Origin: Methylophilales bacterium
GTDB taxonomy: Bacteria; Pseudomonadota; Gammaproteobacteria; Burkholderiales; Methylophilaceae
DNA length: 64,000 nucleotides
NCBI GenBank assembly: GCA_019823025.1
Contig: CP081940.1
Location: forward strand, 1,272,409-1,336,408
Reading direction: 5' to 3'
Part shown: piece after piece, positions 20,975-31,326 of the stretch
Layout: each line of letters opens with the position of its first letter
Numbering within the stretch: the first letter of the stretch is position 1
The notes under the pieces: generated by a model
What the model saw: only the letters and a program-made list of their open reading frames with translations
Databases searched by the model: none
What the model was told of the DNA's origin: nothing
Position numbers and translations under genes: made by a program

Positions 20975-23900
20975 ATGAACCTTTCTCACTTCTGTATCGA
21001 CAGACCAATTTTTGCAGCGGTTATTTCTATTGTGATCACCTTGGCAGGTGCATTAGCAATGTTAAATTTGCCGATTGCACAATACCCAGAAATTACTCCA
21101 CCACAAATCACGGTAGCGGCAACTTACCCGGGGGCTAGCGCAGATGTTGTTGCTAATAATGTAGCAGCGCCGATCGAGCAACAGGTTAATGGTGCTGATG
21201 ACATGATCTACATGTACTCGTCGAGTTCATCAACAGGTGACATGACGCTAAACGTATTTTTTGATATTGGGAAAGACCCTGAACTGGCTCAAGTTGATGT
21301 TCAAAATAGGGTTAACTTGGCTTTGCCCCAGTTACCGCAATCCGTTCAAGATGAAGGGGTTTCAATACAGAAAAAATCCTCTGCTTTTATGATGGTGATT
21401 GCAGTTTATTCACCTGAAGATCGTTACGATGAAACCTACATCGCCAATTATGCAAATATTTACGTGCTTGATGCGTTAAAGCGTGTCCCAGGTGCAAATC
21501 AGTCTGCCATCTTCGGCACGCCGGACTATGCAATGCGTATTTGGCTAAAAACAGATCGTATGGCGCAGCTTGGTATTACCGCAAGTGATGTACAAAATGC
21601 GGTAGCGAATCAAAACCAACAGTTTGCAGTTGGTCAGATCGGACAATCACCCACGGGGGCAGCTGTAGAACAATCTTTTGCTGTGACTACAAAGGGTAGA
21701 TTGACTCAACCTTCTGAATTTGAAAACATCATTCTTCGCGCAGATAGTAATGGTGTTGCAATAGTACGTCTGAAGGATGTGGGTCGTGCTGAATTTGGTC
21801 AAAAAGATTATTCATTACGTAGTACATTTCAAGGTAAACCAGCAACATTGCTTGCGGTTTATCAGCAGCCAGGCGCTAACGCTCTTGATGTCTCTGCACA
21901 AGTAAAAGCTACGCTAGCTAAGATGAAAGGTTCATTCCCCGAAGGCATCGAGTACAAAATTGTGATGGATACTACCGAATTTACACGTGCTTCCATCAAG
22001 GATGTGATTAATACTTTCTTCATAGCTTTGGTGCTGGTGGTGCTAGTGGTGTTTATCTTCCTTCAAAGCGTTCGTGCCACGCTTATTCCTGTGATTGCTG
22101 TACCGGTTTCAATCATTGGTGCTTTTGTGGGCCTTTTGGCATTAGGCTTTTCCATCAACATGTTGACATTATTTGGCATGGTATTAGCAATTGGTATTGT
22201 GGTGGATGACGCGATTGTGGTTATAGAGAATGTTGAGCGGAATATGCAAGAATACAAGTTAAGTCCGAAGGATGCAGCCAAGCGAGCTATGGATGAAGTT
22301 TCTGGACCAGTAGTGGCAATTGTATTGGTGATGTGTTCAGTATTTATACCGGTAGCATTTTTGGCTGGTATTACGGGAGAACTTTACAAGCAGTTTGCTA
22401 TTACGATTGCAATATCAGTGGTACTTTCAGGTTTTGTTGCACTTACACTTTCACCTGCACTAGCAGCACTTTTGCTAAAACCAGGCCAACGCGAAAAGCG
22501 AGGTTTTTTCAAATGGTTTGATAATACCTTTACTCGTATGACGGAGGGTTATACCAAAGCTGTTGCCTTCATCATAAAACGCTTTTTAATTGCCTTGTTA
22601 TTATTTGGTGGCATGATTGGTTTGAGTGTATCGATGATGGATAATATTCCAAAAGCCTTTCTTCCGGTGGAGGATCAAGGTTATTTGCTTGGCGCTGTGA
22701 TTATGCCTGATTCTGCAAGTCTTGATCGAACAGGGGCGGTCGGTAAGCGAGTGACGGATTATTTTATGAAGCAAGATGCCGTTGAAGGCATTGCGATGGT
22801 GAGTGGCTTTAGCTTGCTAGATAGTCAGAATAAAAATAATGCAGGTACATTCTTTATTGGGTTCAAAGGCTTTGATGAGCGCTATAAGATGGATAATATT
22901 CGTACCCAAAATGCAAAAGCAGTTGCCCAAGCTGCCTATAAAGAATTATCGCAAATTCAGGAGGGAATTGTTCTGCCAATCAATCCACCATCAATTCCAG
23001 GGCTAGGGACTACTGGTGGTATGGAGATGTGGATTCAGAGTACCGGTAACAATACAATGAATCAATTGTCTGCGACGGTGGAAAAATATATTGCGAAAGC
23101 CAAGCAGCGACCTGAATTAAGTGGTGTTACTTCAACGTTTAATGCGACTTCACAACAATTACTGGTTGAGGTTGATCGAACTAAATCTGAGTCATTGGGA
23201 GTGCCTGTTCAAGACGTGTATAGCACAATGCAGACAATGTTTGGCTCGTTGTATGTTTCCCAGTTTAATAAGGACAGCCGTCTTTGGCAGGTAATTATTC
23301 AAGCAGAACCAGGTGATCGCCTCAAACCTGAAGACTTAAATGATATTTATGTGCGTAGCAATAAAGGAGCCATGGTGCCGCTCAAATCTATGGTGACCAG
23401 CAAGTTTGTGACCGGACCTGATTTAATTACAAGGTTTAATAATTTCCCTGCTGTTAAGCTCACAGTGAATGCTGCAAAAGGTTATAGTTCTGGGCAAGCT
23501 ATTACTGCCTTGGAAGAGCTTGCTAAAGAGGAATTATCGGCAAAAGACTATCAAATTGCTTGGAGTGGACAGGCTTTTGAGCAACTTCAGTCAGGCTCTA
23601 CTTCAGGGATGGTTTTTGCTTTTGGCTTGTTGATGGTATTCCTAATCTTATCGGCAAAATATGAAAGGTGGTCATTACCTATTGGTGTTTTGATGGCAGT
23701 CCCTTTTGCGTTATTTGGCGCTCTGCTGGCAATTTTATTACGTGGGCTAAATAATGACATCTACTTCCAGATTGGTCTTACCATGTTAATTGCACTGGCG
23801 GCCAAAAATGCAATTTTAATTTTTGAATTCGCGGTACTCAATCGAGAATCGGGACAATCAATAATTGATGCCACACTTTCAGCAGCTAAAGAGCGTTTAC

Positions 23901-24163
23901 GGCCGATTATCATGACATCTTTAGCTTTTATTTTGGGTTGTGTCCCTTTAGCAATAGCTGTTGGGGCATCGGCAAATAGTCGTCACTCTATCGGTACGGG
24001 TGTGATTGGCGGGATGGTTGCTGCCACTGCTATTGCAGTGTTCTTTATCCCCATGTTCTATTATCTGTTTGAGATTATATCTAGTAAGTTAAGTAAAAAT
24101 AAAACAGCAAATCAAACTTCGCAAACGATTGCTAAAAGTCCTATTCATAAAAAGGGGCGTTGA
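20975..24163 (+). CDS. RND multidrug efflux pump, HAE1 family (AcrB/MexB type)
   Basis: A 1062-residue inner-membrane pump, the usual length. N-terminus FCIDRPIFAAVISIVI followed by LPIAQYPEI is the family signature. The proton-relay aspartates lie in GIVVDDAIVVIENV (about residues 406-419). The second transmembrane set contains the matching lysine (ALAAKNAILIFEF). It exports hydrophobic or amphiphilic drugs, dyes or bile-like compounds using the proton gradient, as a trimer with the adaptor at 19725 and the channel at 24129. The substrate cannot be inferred. Confidence 0.95.
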   Translation: MNLSHFCIDRPIFAAVISIVITLAGALAMLNLPIAQYPEITPPQITVAATYPGASADVVANNVAAPIEQQVNGADDMIYMYSSSSSTGDMTLNVFFDIGKDPELAQVDVQNRVNLALPQLPQSVQDEGVSIQKKSSAFMMVIAVYSPEDRYDETYIANYANIYVLDALKRVPGANQSAIFGTPDYAMRIWLKTDRMAQLGITASDVQNAVANQNQQFAVGQIGQSPTGAAVEQSFAVTTKGRLTQPSEFENIILRADSNGVAIVRLKDVGRAEFGQKDYSLRSTFQGKPATLLAVYQQPGANALDVSAQVKATLAKMKGSFPEGIEYKIVMDTTEFTRASIKDVINTFFIALVLVVLVVFIFLQSVRATLIPVIAVPVSIIGAFVGLLALGFSINMLTLFGMVLAIGIVVDDAIVVIENVERNMQEYKLSPKDAAKRAMDEVSGPVVAIVLVMCSVFIPVAFLAGITGELYKQFAITIAISVVLSGFVALTLSPALAALLLKPGQREKRGFFKWFDNTFTRMTEGYTKAVAFIIKRFLIALLLFGGMIGLSVSMMDNIPKAFLPVEDQGYLLGAVIMPDSASLDRTGAVGKRVTDYFMKQDAVEGIAMVSGFSLLDSQNKNNAGTFFIGFKGFDERYKMDNIRTQNAKAVAQAAYKELSQIQEGIVLPINPPSIPGLGTTGGMEMWIQSTGNNTMNQLSATVEKYIAKAKQRPELSGVTSTFNATSQQLLVEVDRTKSESLGVPVQDVYSTMQTMFGSLYVSQFNKDSRLWQVIIQAEPGDRLKPEDLNDIYVRSNKGAMVPLKSMVTSKFVTGPDLITRFNNFPAVKLTVNAAKGYSSGQAITALEELAKEELSAKDYQIAWSGQAFEQLQSGSTSGMVFAFGLLMVFLILSAKYERWSLPIGVLMAVPFALFGALLAILLRGLNNDIYFQIGLTMLIALAAKNAILIFEFAVLNRESGQSIIDATLSAAKERLRPIIMTSLAFILGCVPLAIAVGASANSRHSIGTGVIGGMVAATAIAVFFIPMFYYLFEIISSKLSKNKTANQTSQTIAKSPIHKKGR

Positions 24164-25703
24164 TATATATAAACTAAACTTATTATATTTTGTTGCTATA
24201 TTCTTACTCAGTGGTTGTAAGGCCGTTGGCCCTGATTACGAAAGACCACAAATAGATACGCCACAGACATTTCGTTTTCTTGATGAAAATACTTCAAACA
24301 ATTTAGCCAATACCAAATGGTGGCAACAATTTGAAGATCCGGTGTTAGATGAATTAATTGCAACAGCATTGAAAGACAACCGCGATGTTAAGATTGCTGC
24401 TGCTCGAATAGAGGAATACATAGGGCGTTATGGCACCACTCGTTCTCAGCTATTTCCACAAGTGGGGGCGGATGCTAACGCAGCAAGGCAGCGTGTCACA
24501 GAGAATAGCGGCCCTGAACCATTATCTCCTTCTGCAGATAGAAATTACTCTTCATACCAAGGCACAATATCAGCTAGTTGGGAGTTAGATATCTGGGGGA
24601 AATTACGTCGTCAGAGCGAAGCTGCAAGAGCAGAGGTTTTGGCAAGTGAAGAGGGGCGCCGCGCCGTCGTGCTAACATTGGTTTCGACAGTCGCAGCATC
24701 CTACATTAATTTACGAGATCTTGATTTGCAGCTAGAAATTGCTAGAGCCACTGAAGAAAGTCGAAGAGCTTCACTTAAAATATTTGAATTAAGATATGAG
24801 GCTAGTGTGATTTCAGAAATGGTACTCGCACAAAATCGGTCTGAGTACGAATTTGCTGTAGCCAGTATCCCACCGATAGAAATGCAAATTGCTCAACAGG
24901 AAAATGCACTTTCATTATTACTGGGGAGAAATCCTGGACCTATTCCACGAGGCCACAGCATTAGTAAGCTTGATTTACCAGTAATTCCAGAAGGTTTGCC
25001 ATCAGATTTGTTAGAGCGCCGTCCAGATATAGTTCAGGCTGAGCAAAATCTAATCGCAGCTAACGCACAAATAGGGGCAGCGAAAGCTCTCTACTATCCG
25101 ACTATTTCATTAACAGGTTTATTAGGTGTATCAAGCACGCAGCTATCGAATCTATTTTCAAGTTCCTCGGGTATTTGGACCTTTGCTGGAGACGCCTCTG
25201 TTCCAATATTCACTGCTGGTGGTATTGCTGGACAGGTTAAACAAAGTGAAGCCATACAGCAACAAGCGCTATTGCAATATCAACAATCAATCCAGAATGC
25301 TTTTAGTGAAGTTTCAAATGCCCTTATACAACATCAAAAAACTAAAGAACAATTGGCAGCTCTAGAAAAAGAACTTGAAGCCTTAAGAACTTATGCGCGC
25401 TTGGCCATACTGAGTTACGATAATGGCTATAGTAGCTATCTCGAGGTACTGGACGCACAAACTAGTTTGTTCAACGCAGAGCTTAATTATGCCCAAGTTC
25501 AAGGTACGTTTTATACTTCGATGGTGGATATCTATAAGTCAATGGGCGGCGGCTGGGTTGTGCAAGCAGAGGGTATGACAGAACCAAGGAGTTCTGAACT
25601 TAATGAGCAAAGCACATCTGAAACACCTGAATCAAACTCCGAACTTCCTGAACCAAGTATGCTGGAAAATATAAAAGGTTATTTCCGCGATTTATTTGAT
25701 TGA
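24129..25703 (+). CDS. RND outer-membrane channel lipoprotein (OprM/NodT type)
   Basis: An outer-membrane factor of about 524 residues. The only start giving a signal peptide with reach is TTG 24129, which overlaps the pump gene by 35 nt. The lipobox LLSGC precedes KAVGPDYERP, the standard OprM mature N-terminus. Two repeats of the TolC fold are visible (about residues 60-270 and 280-470). LLERRPDIVQAEQNLIAANAQIGAAKA is the conserved second-repeat start. The tail after about residue 480 is a variable acidic extension. It completes the tripartite pump. Confidence 0.92.
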   Translation: MLKVLFIKRGVDIYKLNLLYFVAIFLLSGCKAVGPDYERPQIDTPQTFRFLDENTSNNLANTKWWQQFEDPVLDELIATALKDNRDVKIAAARIEEYIGRYGTTRSQLFPQVGADANAARQRVTENSGPEPLSPSADRNYSSYQGTISASWELDIWGKLRRQSEAARAEVLASEEGRRAVVLTLVSTVAASYINLRDLDLQLEIARATEESRRASLKIFELRYEASVISEMVLAQNRSEYEFAVASIPPIEMQIAQQENALSLLLGRNPGPIPRGHSISKLDLPVIPEGLPSDLLERRPDIVQAEQNLIAANAQIGAAKALYYPTISLTGLLGVSSTQLSNLFSSSSGIWTFAGDASVPIFTAGGIAGQVKQSEAIQQQALLQYQQSIQNAFSEVSNALIQHQKTKEQLAALEKELEALRTYARLAILSYDNGYSSYLEVLDAQTSLFNAELNYAQVQGTFYTSMVDIYKSMGGGWVVQAEGMTEPRSSELNEQSTSETPESNSELPEPSMLENIKGYFRDLFD

Positions 25704-25746
25704 TAATTTTTCTAAAGTTTTGCTAATTAAGACTTTAAAAAACCTT

Positions 25747-25873
25747 ACATACTTGACTAAATTCCCAAGCTAAAATACACTGTTCTATACACATTAACCA
25801 TTGATTAAAGTGTAACTAAAACAATAGGTTAGGGTAGTTATCAGGGGATAGAGCATCCCCCTCCTAAGGGGGT
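25747..25873 (+). repeat. Promoter/pseudo-tRNA-Arg repeat, copy C
   Basis: It has TTGACT-N17-TACACT, the ATTAACCATTGATTAA stem-loop, then GGGGATAGAGCATCCCC and CTCCTAAGGGG. It lies directly after the RND operon and before the convergent MMPL unit, so its promoter would read antisense into the beta-barrel gene. The trailing AATTCAATTA of copies A and B is absent. Confidence 0.85.
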
Positions 25874-25951
25874 AGGCAAAATCATCTAGAATCGACTAAT
25901 GAGCCCGAGGTAACGGTGAGTTTTGGCTGTAGTCATGATGTCCAATTCAAC

Positions 25952-27298
25952 TTAAAAGCCCCATTCAAATCCAACGGTGATGCGATCCTGATCATCAAAC
26001 TGCCCGTAAAGGCCATCGGAATCACCATAGAAAATATCAGTACCTGCCCAGATGCTTATATTGCTTGAAAATTCGTGTGAGATTTTGGGAAGCACCATAC
26101 CATCACCATCGTTTATTGATTGGATTAATAAGATTTCAGCTTTCCATGTTTCGTTGGCAAAATTATGTTCCACTAAAAATGTGATTGTGTTTTCCACCTG
26201 ATCACGGGATATTCCTGGGGGATCTTCTGTCAGAACAGTTTGGAAGAACTGGGCACTCAGAAACACATCAGTGATTCCGCTGTAATCGACGCCTAATACA
26301 TAGGAGGCTTCTCCTGTTTCTTCGATCCCGTCCGAATCCATTGCGTCATGTGTCACATGATAACTATTGGTTGAATATCCAATTTCTGATCTAAAAATGT
26401 AATCCCCAAAGGCATTGCTGAATGTACCACCGATCAAATGGGTTCGTTTATATTCTGGTGTGATTGTAACTTGTGTTCCTAAAATTTGACGGTAGAAAAC
26501 TGGATTATCTTTATAGTGATAGAGGTAATTAAGAGTAATATCCCACCCATCTAAAAAGGTGGAGAATCTGGCGCCAAAATCAGAATCTGATAAAGGTTTA
26601 TGTGGCTTGGTTGCGTCTAGAATGACTGTACTAAATCCAGGTACAGTCTGAGGAACTATTCGAGGACTACTAAAGGCATAAGGACTCCCCGGTTCCTGTA
26701 AATCGTTATAAGTGGTATCCGGAAGCCAGATCAGTTGAACAAGTGACTCATCCGCCACAGGAAACTCTATATTTATTGTCCAAAGTGGAATGCGAGAATT
26801 ATCAAAATCATCTAGAATAAACTCTCTATAGGACTGAGGATTCACCACATCCAGAACTTTTAAGCCATCCGCTTGACCCCACACCACTTGTTGTTTACCA
26901 ACCCGTAGTAATGTATCGTCAAAATAACTGTCGATGTAAAGCTCTCGGAGTTCTACATCTACATTGTCGCCCAAATACAAAGAACTAGATGCAGTTGAAC
27001 GGTTGTCCTGATAAGGGCTACCCGGTTCCAGTTTATCCTCGGCATCTCCACGAATACGTAAAATACCTGTTAAGGAGCTGTCACCGGTCAGACTGACATT
27101 CAGTTCCGGTTGTAGAATCGTCTCAAGCTTTTGTGTGCTGCCATCATCTAGCATTCCTGCCCATTCAGTTTCCAACGTACCAGTAAGAGCTGCATTATCT
27201 GTCCAACTGACTTCCTCTGCGAAGCTAACACTTTCAACCCCGCAAATCATAGCCAGTAATAACGAAACCAATATGTTTGATTTAATACCAAGGTGCAC
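25952..27298 (-). CDS. Outer-membrane beta-barrel protein of an MMPL export unit
   Basis: A 448-residue protein with a signal peptide (about residues 1-27) and alternating hydrophobic strands ending in an aromatic-terminated beta signal (ITVGFEWGF). Repeated LYLGDNVDVELRELYIDSYF and RVGKQQVVWGQADGL segments are like those of DUF1302-type barrels. It is the last gene of a trio with a LolA-like protein and an MMPL transporter, an arrangement used for exporting lipids or hydrophobic compounds. Substrate unknown. Confidence 0.7.
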   Translation of the reverse strand: MHLGIKSNILVSLLLAMICGVESVSFAEEVSWTDNAALTGTLETEWAGMLDDGSTQKLETILQPELNVSLTGDSSLTGILRIRGDAEDKLEPGSPYQDNRSTASSSLYLGDNVDVELRELYIDSYFDDTLLRVGKQQVVWGQADGLKVLDVVNPQSYREFILDDFDNSRIPLWTINIEFPVADESLVQLIWLPDTTYNDLQEPGSPYAFSSPRIVPQTVPGFSTVILDATKPHKPLSDSDFGARFSTFLDGWDITLNYLYHYKDNPVFYRQILGTQVTITPEYKRTHLIGGTFSNAFGDYIFRSEIGYSTNSYHVTHDAMDSDGIEETGEASYVLGVDYSGITDVFLSAQFFQTVLTEDPPGISRDQVENTITFLVEHNFANETWKAEILLIQSINDGDGMVLPKISHEFSSNISIWAGTDIFYGDSDGLYGQFDDQDRITVGFEWGF

Positions 27299-27305
27299 CG
27301 TTACG

Positions 27306-28115
27306 TTATAAACCTTTCTTTAAGGCTTGCTTGGTAAAGATGCGATCAGGCACTGGTGAGGTGTAATTTACGTCTGAAAAAGTGAAGATCGTTTTGTGGC
27401 CTGTTTTATGGTTCTGCACATTGAGAATATGGCGGGTCCAGATATTATCCACTTTACGTATATCGGACGTAGTCACGGTCTTTAATTCATTCCCTTTCAG
27501 ATCAAAAAAAAGAGACTTACGAATCAGGTTGATTTCACCGTCAATCCAGATAACAACCTTGGAATGACCCAGATCCTTGGCATCTTCACGATCCTCAACA
27601 GTGGCCTCAACTACATAGGTATTGATACCATTGACTACTTCTTCACCTTTGGTGACAAAGGAATAATCTTCGATAGCAATTTTGCCTTCTTTCTTGATGT
27701 CCTCATAGGTGAAGTCTGTGCCAAGGAAGTAATCCCCACGATCAGAGGCTGAAATACGTCTTACCTTACGCATAGCAGGAAGATATAGCCATTGATCATC
27801 GTCTTTTATTACATCTTTATAGTCAAAGGTAAGAAAGGCTGTGTCTTTCACATTTGATGGTTTTTCATAAAAGATAATCGACTTCTTATCTTTACCGAAA
27901 TACTTGCGTAATGAGACAGTAAAACGTTCCCGCTCCTTATTGCGTCTATCTATCATCTTCATATGAATTTTACGAGTAACGAACTCTCCTTCATCAAGGG
28001 CATTTACACGTTTCACCAATTCCTTACCGTCTGGTAACGTGTTGGCTGAAGCAGGGCTTAAAAATAATACAGAAGATACAAGTGTCAGAACGAATACTTT
28101 GGTTAAATTTTTCAT
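27306..28115 (-). CDS. Outer-membrane lipoprotein-sorting (LolA-like) protein
   Basis: A 269-residue periplasmic protein with signal peptide (about residues 1-24, ending ASA). It has the LolA-like pattern of a concave half-barrel: long strands with IHMKMIDRRNKERE, DQWLYLPAMRKVRRI and GTDFTYEDI. The last two are typical of the MMPL-associated sorting proteins (PF17131-type). It probably carries a lipid or lipoprotein from the MMPL pump to the outer membrane. Its gene lies 32 nt after the transporter and 7 nt before the barrel gene. Confidence 0.85.
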   Translation of the reverse strand: MKNLTKVFVLTLVSSVLFLSPASANTLPDGKELVKRVNALDEGEFVTRKIHMKMIDRRNKERERFTVSLRKYFGKDKKSIIFYEKPSNVKDTAFLTFDYKDVIKDDDQWLYLPAMRKVRRISASDRGDYFLGTDFTYEDIKKEGKIAIEDYSFVTKGEEVVNGINTYVVEATVEDREDAKDLGHSKVVIWIDGEINLIRKSLFFDLKGNELKTVTTSDIRKVDNIWTRHILNVQNHKTGHKTIFTFSDVNYTSPVPDRIFTKQALKKGL

Positions 28116-28147
28116 GAGTTTTTATCCTTAATTTTTAAGTTTGGGTT

Positions 28148-30508
28148 TTATTTTTTTAGGGGCATATTCTTAATGAATGATGGACGCGTGACTTTTATCA
28201 AGGCTGGCAGCAAGGTCATGCTGGCAATAAAGCTTGTCGAAATTGCGAATAGCACGATGGCACCGAAGCGGAATAAAGGTACCACGTCAGAGAACATTAA
28301 CACGCCAAAGCCCAAACCAATCGCAAGGAAATTGAATAACAAGGCACGGCCTGTTGATGGGAATAACTTTGCGATTGTTTCATCAAAGCTTTCAGATGAG
28401 CGTTCTGCAAAGAGAAGTTTGATACGATCAATAGTATGAATGGCAAAGTCCACCCCCAAGCCGATCGCAACACTTGCAAACATACTTGTGCCGATACCAA
28501 GCCAGATATCAAACAGACCCATCACTGCGTATATAATTAGGATTGATGCCATCACCGGAATTAGGGAGAAAACACCTGCTATTAAAGAACGAAATAACAA
28601 GGCTGACATGATCAGCACTAATCCTAGAGCGATACCGACGCTTAAGAAGTGGCTTTCTCCAATATTGCCAACCCAGTTATAGTTTAAGTTCACGCGACCA
28701 CTTAATGTCGCCTTGATCACGCCTGCTTCATTGAAATTCTCATCAATATAAACCTGAACGGTATCAATTACTCTTTTGTTTTCCGAATAAAGACCTGTAT
28801 CTATATTCACCCGGATATTTGCGAGTTGATAGTCATAGTCAATTTCTTCTTCAAAATCGGTTGGCTCCCCACTGGCGCTATAAAGAAGGAAGAGTTGTGC
28901 AATCAATTCCTTATTCTCTGGGATGATGTAATAAGCTTCATCGCTGTTATTTAGGGATTTATACATTTGCTTAATAAAGTCAGCTACGGAAGTTGAGCCA
29001 CCTACTGTTGGTAAAGTTTCCACATATTCCTGTAGTGCTTCGATTTTACGCAAATTTGCTGGCTCAAACAGGTCTTCTGGATTTGGAGTTTCAATCACAA
29101 TGTCCAGATTGTTAGTGCCGTCCATGGTGCTATTAATAATTTTGTCTGCAATATGGATTGGCTCTTGCTCATAGAAGGTATCAATACGATCCTCATTCAC
29201 TTGTACCTTGGTCGCTCCATAGGCTCCCAATAATATTAGGCTTATGCCTAAAAAAACAACCAGTTTGGAATGATTGATCACTTTTTTACCTAATCTATCC
29301 ATCAATCGACCAAAGCCATCTACTTCTACAACACCTTGAGCACTTACTTTATAGGCTTTGCTTGACTTCACTTTTAACAAAGTAAGCGCTGCAGGGAGTA
29401 AGGTGAGGGAATAGACCCAAGCCACGACCACACCGATGGCAGAGAAAAGGCCTAAATATCTAAAAGGGGGCATTTCAGATGCCAGATATAAGCCTAGGAA
29501 ACCAGCAACGGTAGTTAAAGTAGTCAGAGTAATGGGGCGCCAAATTTCCCCCATTGCCCGGATTACAATTTCACGGGCATTTGCTTCCGGGCGTTTGGCA
29601 TATTCTTGATAATACTGACTAAAAACATGAATGGAGTCTGCGACAGAAATACCGATCAAAATTACGATTAGTGCGTTGGTTACCACGAAGAAGGCAATAC
29701 CAAATGCTGCCATTAAGCCAACAGCACTTGCGATTGTAGCTGCGACAATCACGTTAGGTAAAATTGTACTGCGAAGTGTGCGGTAAGCCACAAATAAGAT
29801 CAGGGTGATAATTATCCCTGCCATTGGGTTCAGACGTTGGGCGTCTGCATCAATATAGGCACCAAGGTAACCTGTGATGGCGCCTTCACCAGCTACATGG
29901 ATTTCTTCACCAGCTTTTAGCTTTGCATTGGCGGCCAGATCCATAAAGTTTTTATAGGTTTGCTCTGCCTGTGTTGCGTCAATCAACTCTGCAACGATTA
30001 GGGTTGCGGTACCGTCACGTGCCACAAGGCTTCCTTGATAAAGCGGGAAATTATCGATACTTTCCTTGATCTTATCAGCTTCCCTTTGGGTTTCAGGCGG
30101 GTAGGGGTTAAAGAAATCCTCTACGATCATACCTTCTTCATCACCATAAATATTGCTTGCAGTAGCTAGGCTTGTGACACGATCTATATCTACATTGGGA
30201 AGTTTTTCAATTTGGGAATTTAAGTCATAAATAAGCTGTAATGTTCCAGGATTGAAAATGCCGTCCTCATTAATAATAGCGATGACCATCGGGTCTGCTA
30301 GGCCAAAAATCTCTTTGACCTTTTCCTTGTAAATGAGTGCAACGTTGTCCTTTGCGATGAAAGCATCCGCTGTAGTATCTTTGTATAGTTGAGGTACAAA
30401 AGCCGTTGCTAGACAAATGAATATTAACCCAATAAGGATTATTGTTTTTGGCATCTTGGTAACGATTTCAAAAAATCGTGTTGCTTTGTTATCTGTTTCT
30501 TTGATCAT
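28148..30508 (-). CDS. MMPL/RND-superfamily exporter
   Basis: A 786-residue transporter with two similar halves. Each begins with one membrane span, a large periplasmic loop, then five spans (for example VIIVLIGISVADSIHVFSQYY at about residues 275-300 and ASVAIGLGVDFAIHTIDRI at about 680-700). The aspartates in these helices are the proton-relay candidates of the superfamily. It resembles HpnN-type and other lipid exporters rather than drug pumps. A MarR-like operator (TGTATATACAC) lies 20 nt upstream of the start. Confidence 0.88.
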   Translation of the reverse strand: MIKETDNKATRFFEIVTKMPKTIILIGLIFICLATAFVPQLYKDTTADAFIAKDNVALIYKEKVKEIFGLADPMVIAIINEDGIFNPGTLQLIYDLNSQIEKLPNVDIDRVTSLATASNIYGDEEGMIVEDFFNPYPPETQREADKIKESIDNFPLYQGSLVARDGTATLIVAELIDATQAEQTYKNFMDLAANAKLKAGEEIHVAGEGAITGYLGAYIDADAQRLNPMAGIIITLILFVAYRTLRSTILPNVIVAATIASAVGLMAAFGIAFFVVTNALIVILIGISVADSIHVFSQYYQEYAKRPEANAREIVIRAMGEIWRPITLTTLTTVAGFLGLYLASEMPPFRYLGLFSAIGVVVAWVYSLTLLPAALTLLKVKSSKAYKVSAQGVVEVDGFGRLMDRLGKKVINHSKLVVFLGISLILLGAYGATKVQVNEDRIDTFYEQEPIHIADKIINSTMDGTNNLDIVIETPNPEDLFEPANLRKIEALQEYVETLPTVGGSTSVADFIKQMYKSLNNSDEAYYIIPENKELIAQLFLLYSASGEPTDFEEEIDYDYQLANIRVNIDTGLYSENKRVIDTVQVYIDENFNEAGVIKATLSGRVNLNYNWVGNIGESHFLSVGIALGLVLIMSALLFRSLIAGVFSLIPVMASILIIYAVMGLFDIWLGIGTSMFASVAIGLGVDFAIHTIDRIKLLFAERSSESFDETIAKLFPSTGRALLFNFLAIGLGFGVLMFSDVVPLFRFGAIVLFAISTSFIASMTLLPALIKVTRPSFIKNMPLKK

Positions 30509-30528
30509 ATTATTCCTGAATAATTATA

Positions 30529-30539
30529 TGTATATACAC
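30529..30539. promoter_or_regulatory. Candidate MarR operator upstream of the MMPL operon
   Basis: TGTATATACAC shares its core with the perfect palindrome GTGTATATACAC at 32181. It lies 20 nt before the start of the MMPL gene, between it and the SDR gene. It suggests a common regulator, probably the MarR protein at 32240. Confidence 0.5.
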
Positions 30540-30575
30540 GTACTTTTATAAAAAAAAGTAATAAAAGTTATTTAT

Positions 30576-31307
30576 TTACCAAGGTAAAGTCTCTTCTTTG
30601 TGAAACAAACCTCCGCTTGGACCATCCTTGTCTAGTGTGGCCAAATACAATGAAGTTTCATAACTATCTTTTACTTCCATAGGAGCATTTGGACCACCCA
30701 ATTCTGTTTTTACCCATCCTGGATGCCCCGAATTAACTTTTATATTTGTATCTTTTAATTCTAATGCAAGATGAATTGTAAATGCATTAAGTGCTGTTTT
30801 TGAGGCGTTATAAGCAAACTCTTTTGCTGGTGCGATGGGTGAGTTTTCAGTTGTATGAAGGGTTAATGAACTTAAAATAGTTGAAACATTTACTATTCTT
30901 CCCGCATCAGATTTTTTTATGAGCGGAAGTAATGCTTGTGTAAGAGAGATGACAGAAAAAAGATTTGTTTGAAATGTTTCTTTTATGTCTTTATCTGAAA
31001 CAGTCGTACTGTTAGTAACAAATAAATTTCCTGTTAAAAGCACACCTGCATTATTTACTAAAATATCTAACTTGTTATATTTCTCTGAAATATAATCATA
31101 AATCTTTTGAGGCGCTTCAAGATCTGCGGCATCATATTGAATTAAGTCAGCCTCAATTCCCTGGGCTGCTAATGCTTCTAAAGCCTTTTTACCCTTATCC
31201 ATATCCCTTGAACCTAATATAACTTTTATACCTTTTTCAGCTAATTTTTTTGATGTCTCAAAACCAATCCCTCGGTTTGCTCCACTTATAAATGCAATTT
31301 TTTCCAT
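30576..31307 (-). CDS. Short-chain dehydrogenase/reductase
   Basis: A 243-residue SDR of the carbonyl-reductase-like type: nucleotide-binding GANRGIG (about residues 9-15), NNAG (about 89-92), a serine in VNVSTILSS, and YNASK (about 174-178) as the catalytic Tyr/Lys pair. It probably reduces a carbonyl compound with NADPH. An intervening insertion (LTLHTTENSPIAPAKE) separates serine and tyrosine, as in plant-type carbonyl reductases. It is the second gene of a MarR-flanked pair with the alpha/beta hydrolase. Substrate unknown. Confidence 0.9.
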   Translation of the reverse strand: MEKIAFISGANRGIGFETSKKLAEKGIKVILGSRDMDKGKKALEALAAQGIEADLIQYDAADLEAPQKIYDYISEKYNKLDILVNNAGVLLTGNLFVTNSTTVSDKDIKETFQTNLFSVISLTQALLPLIKKSDAGRIVNVSTILSSLTLHTTENSPIAPAKEFAYNASKTALNAFTIHLALELKDTNIKVNSGHPGWVKTELGGPNAPMEVKDSYETSLYLATLDKDGPSGGLFHKEETLPW

Positions 31308-31326
31308 GACTTTTCCTTATTGATAG

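Noticed and set aside
25747..25873. Copy C promoter driving the RND pump
   Set aside because: It is downstream of the pump operon and points away from it; transcription would be antisense to the barrel gene.
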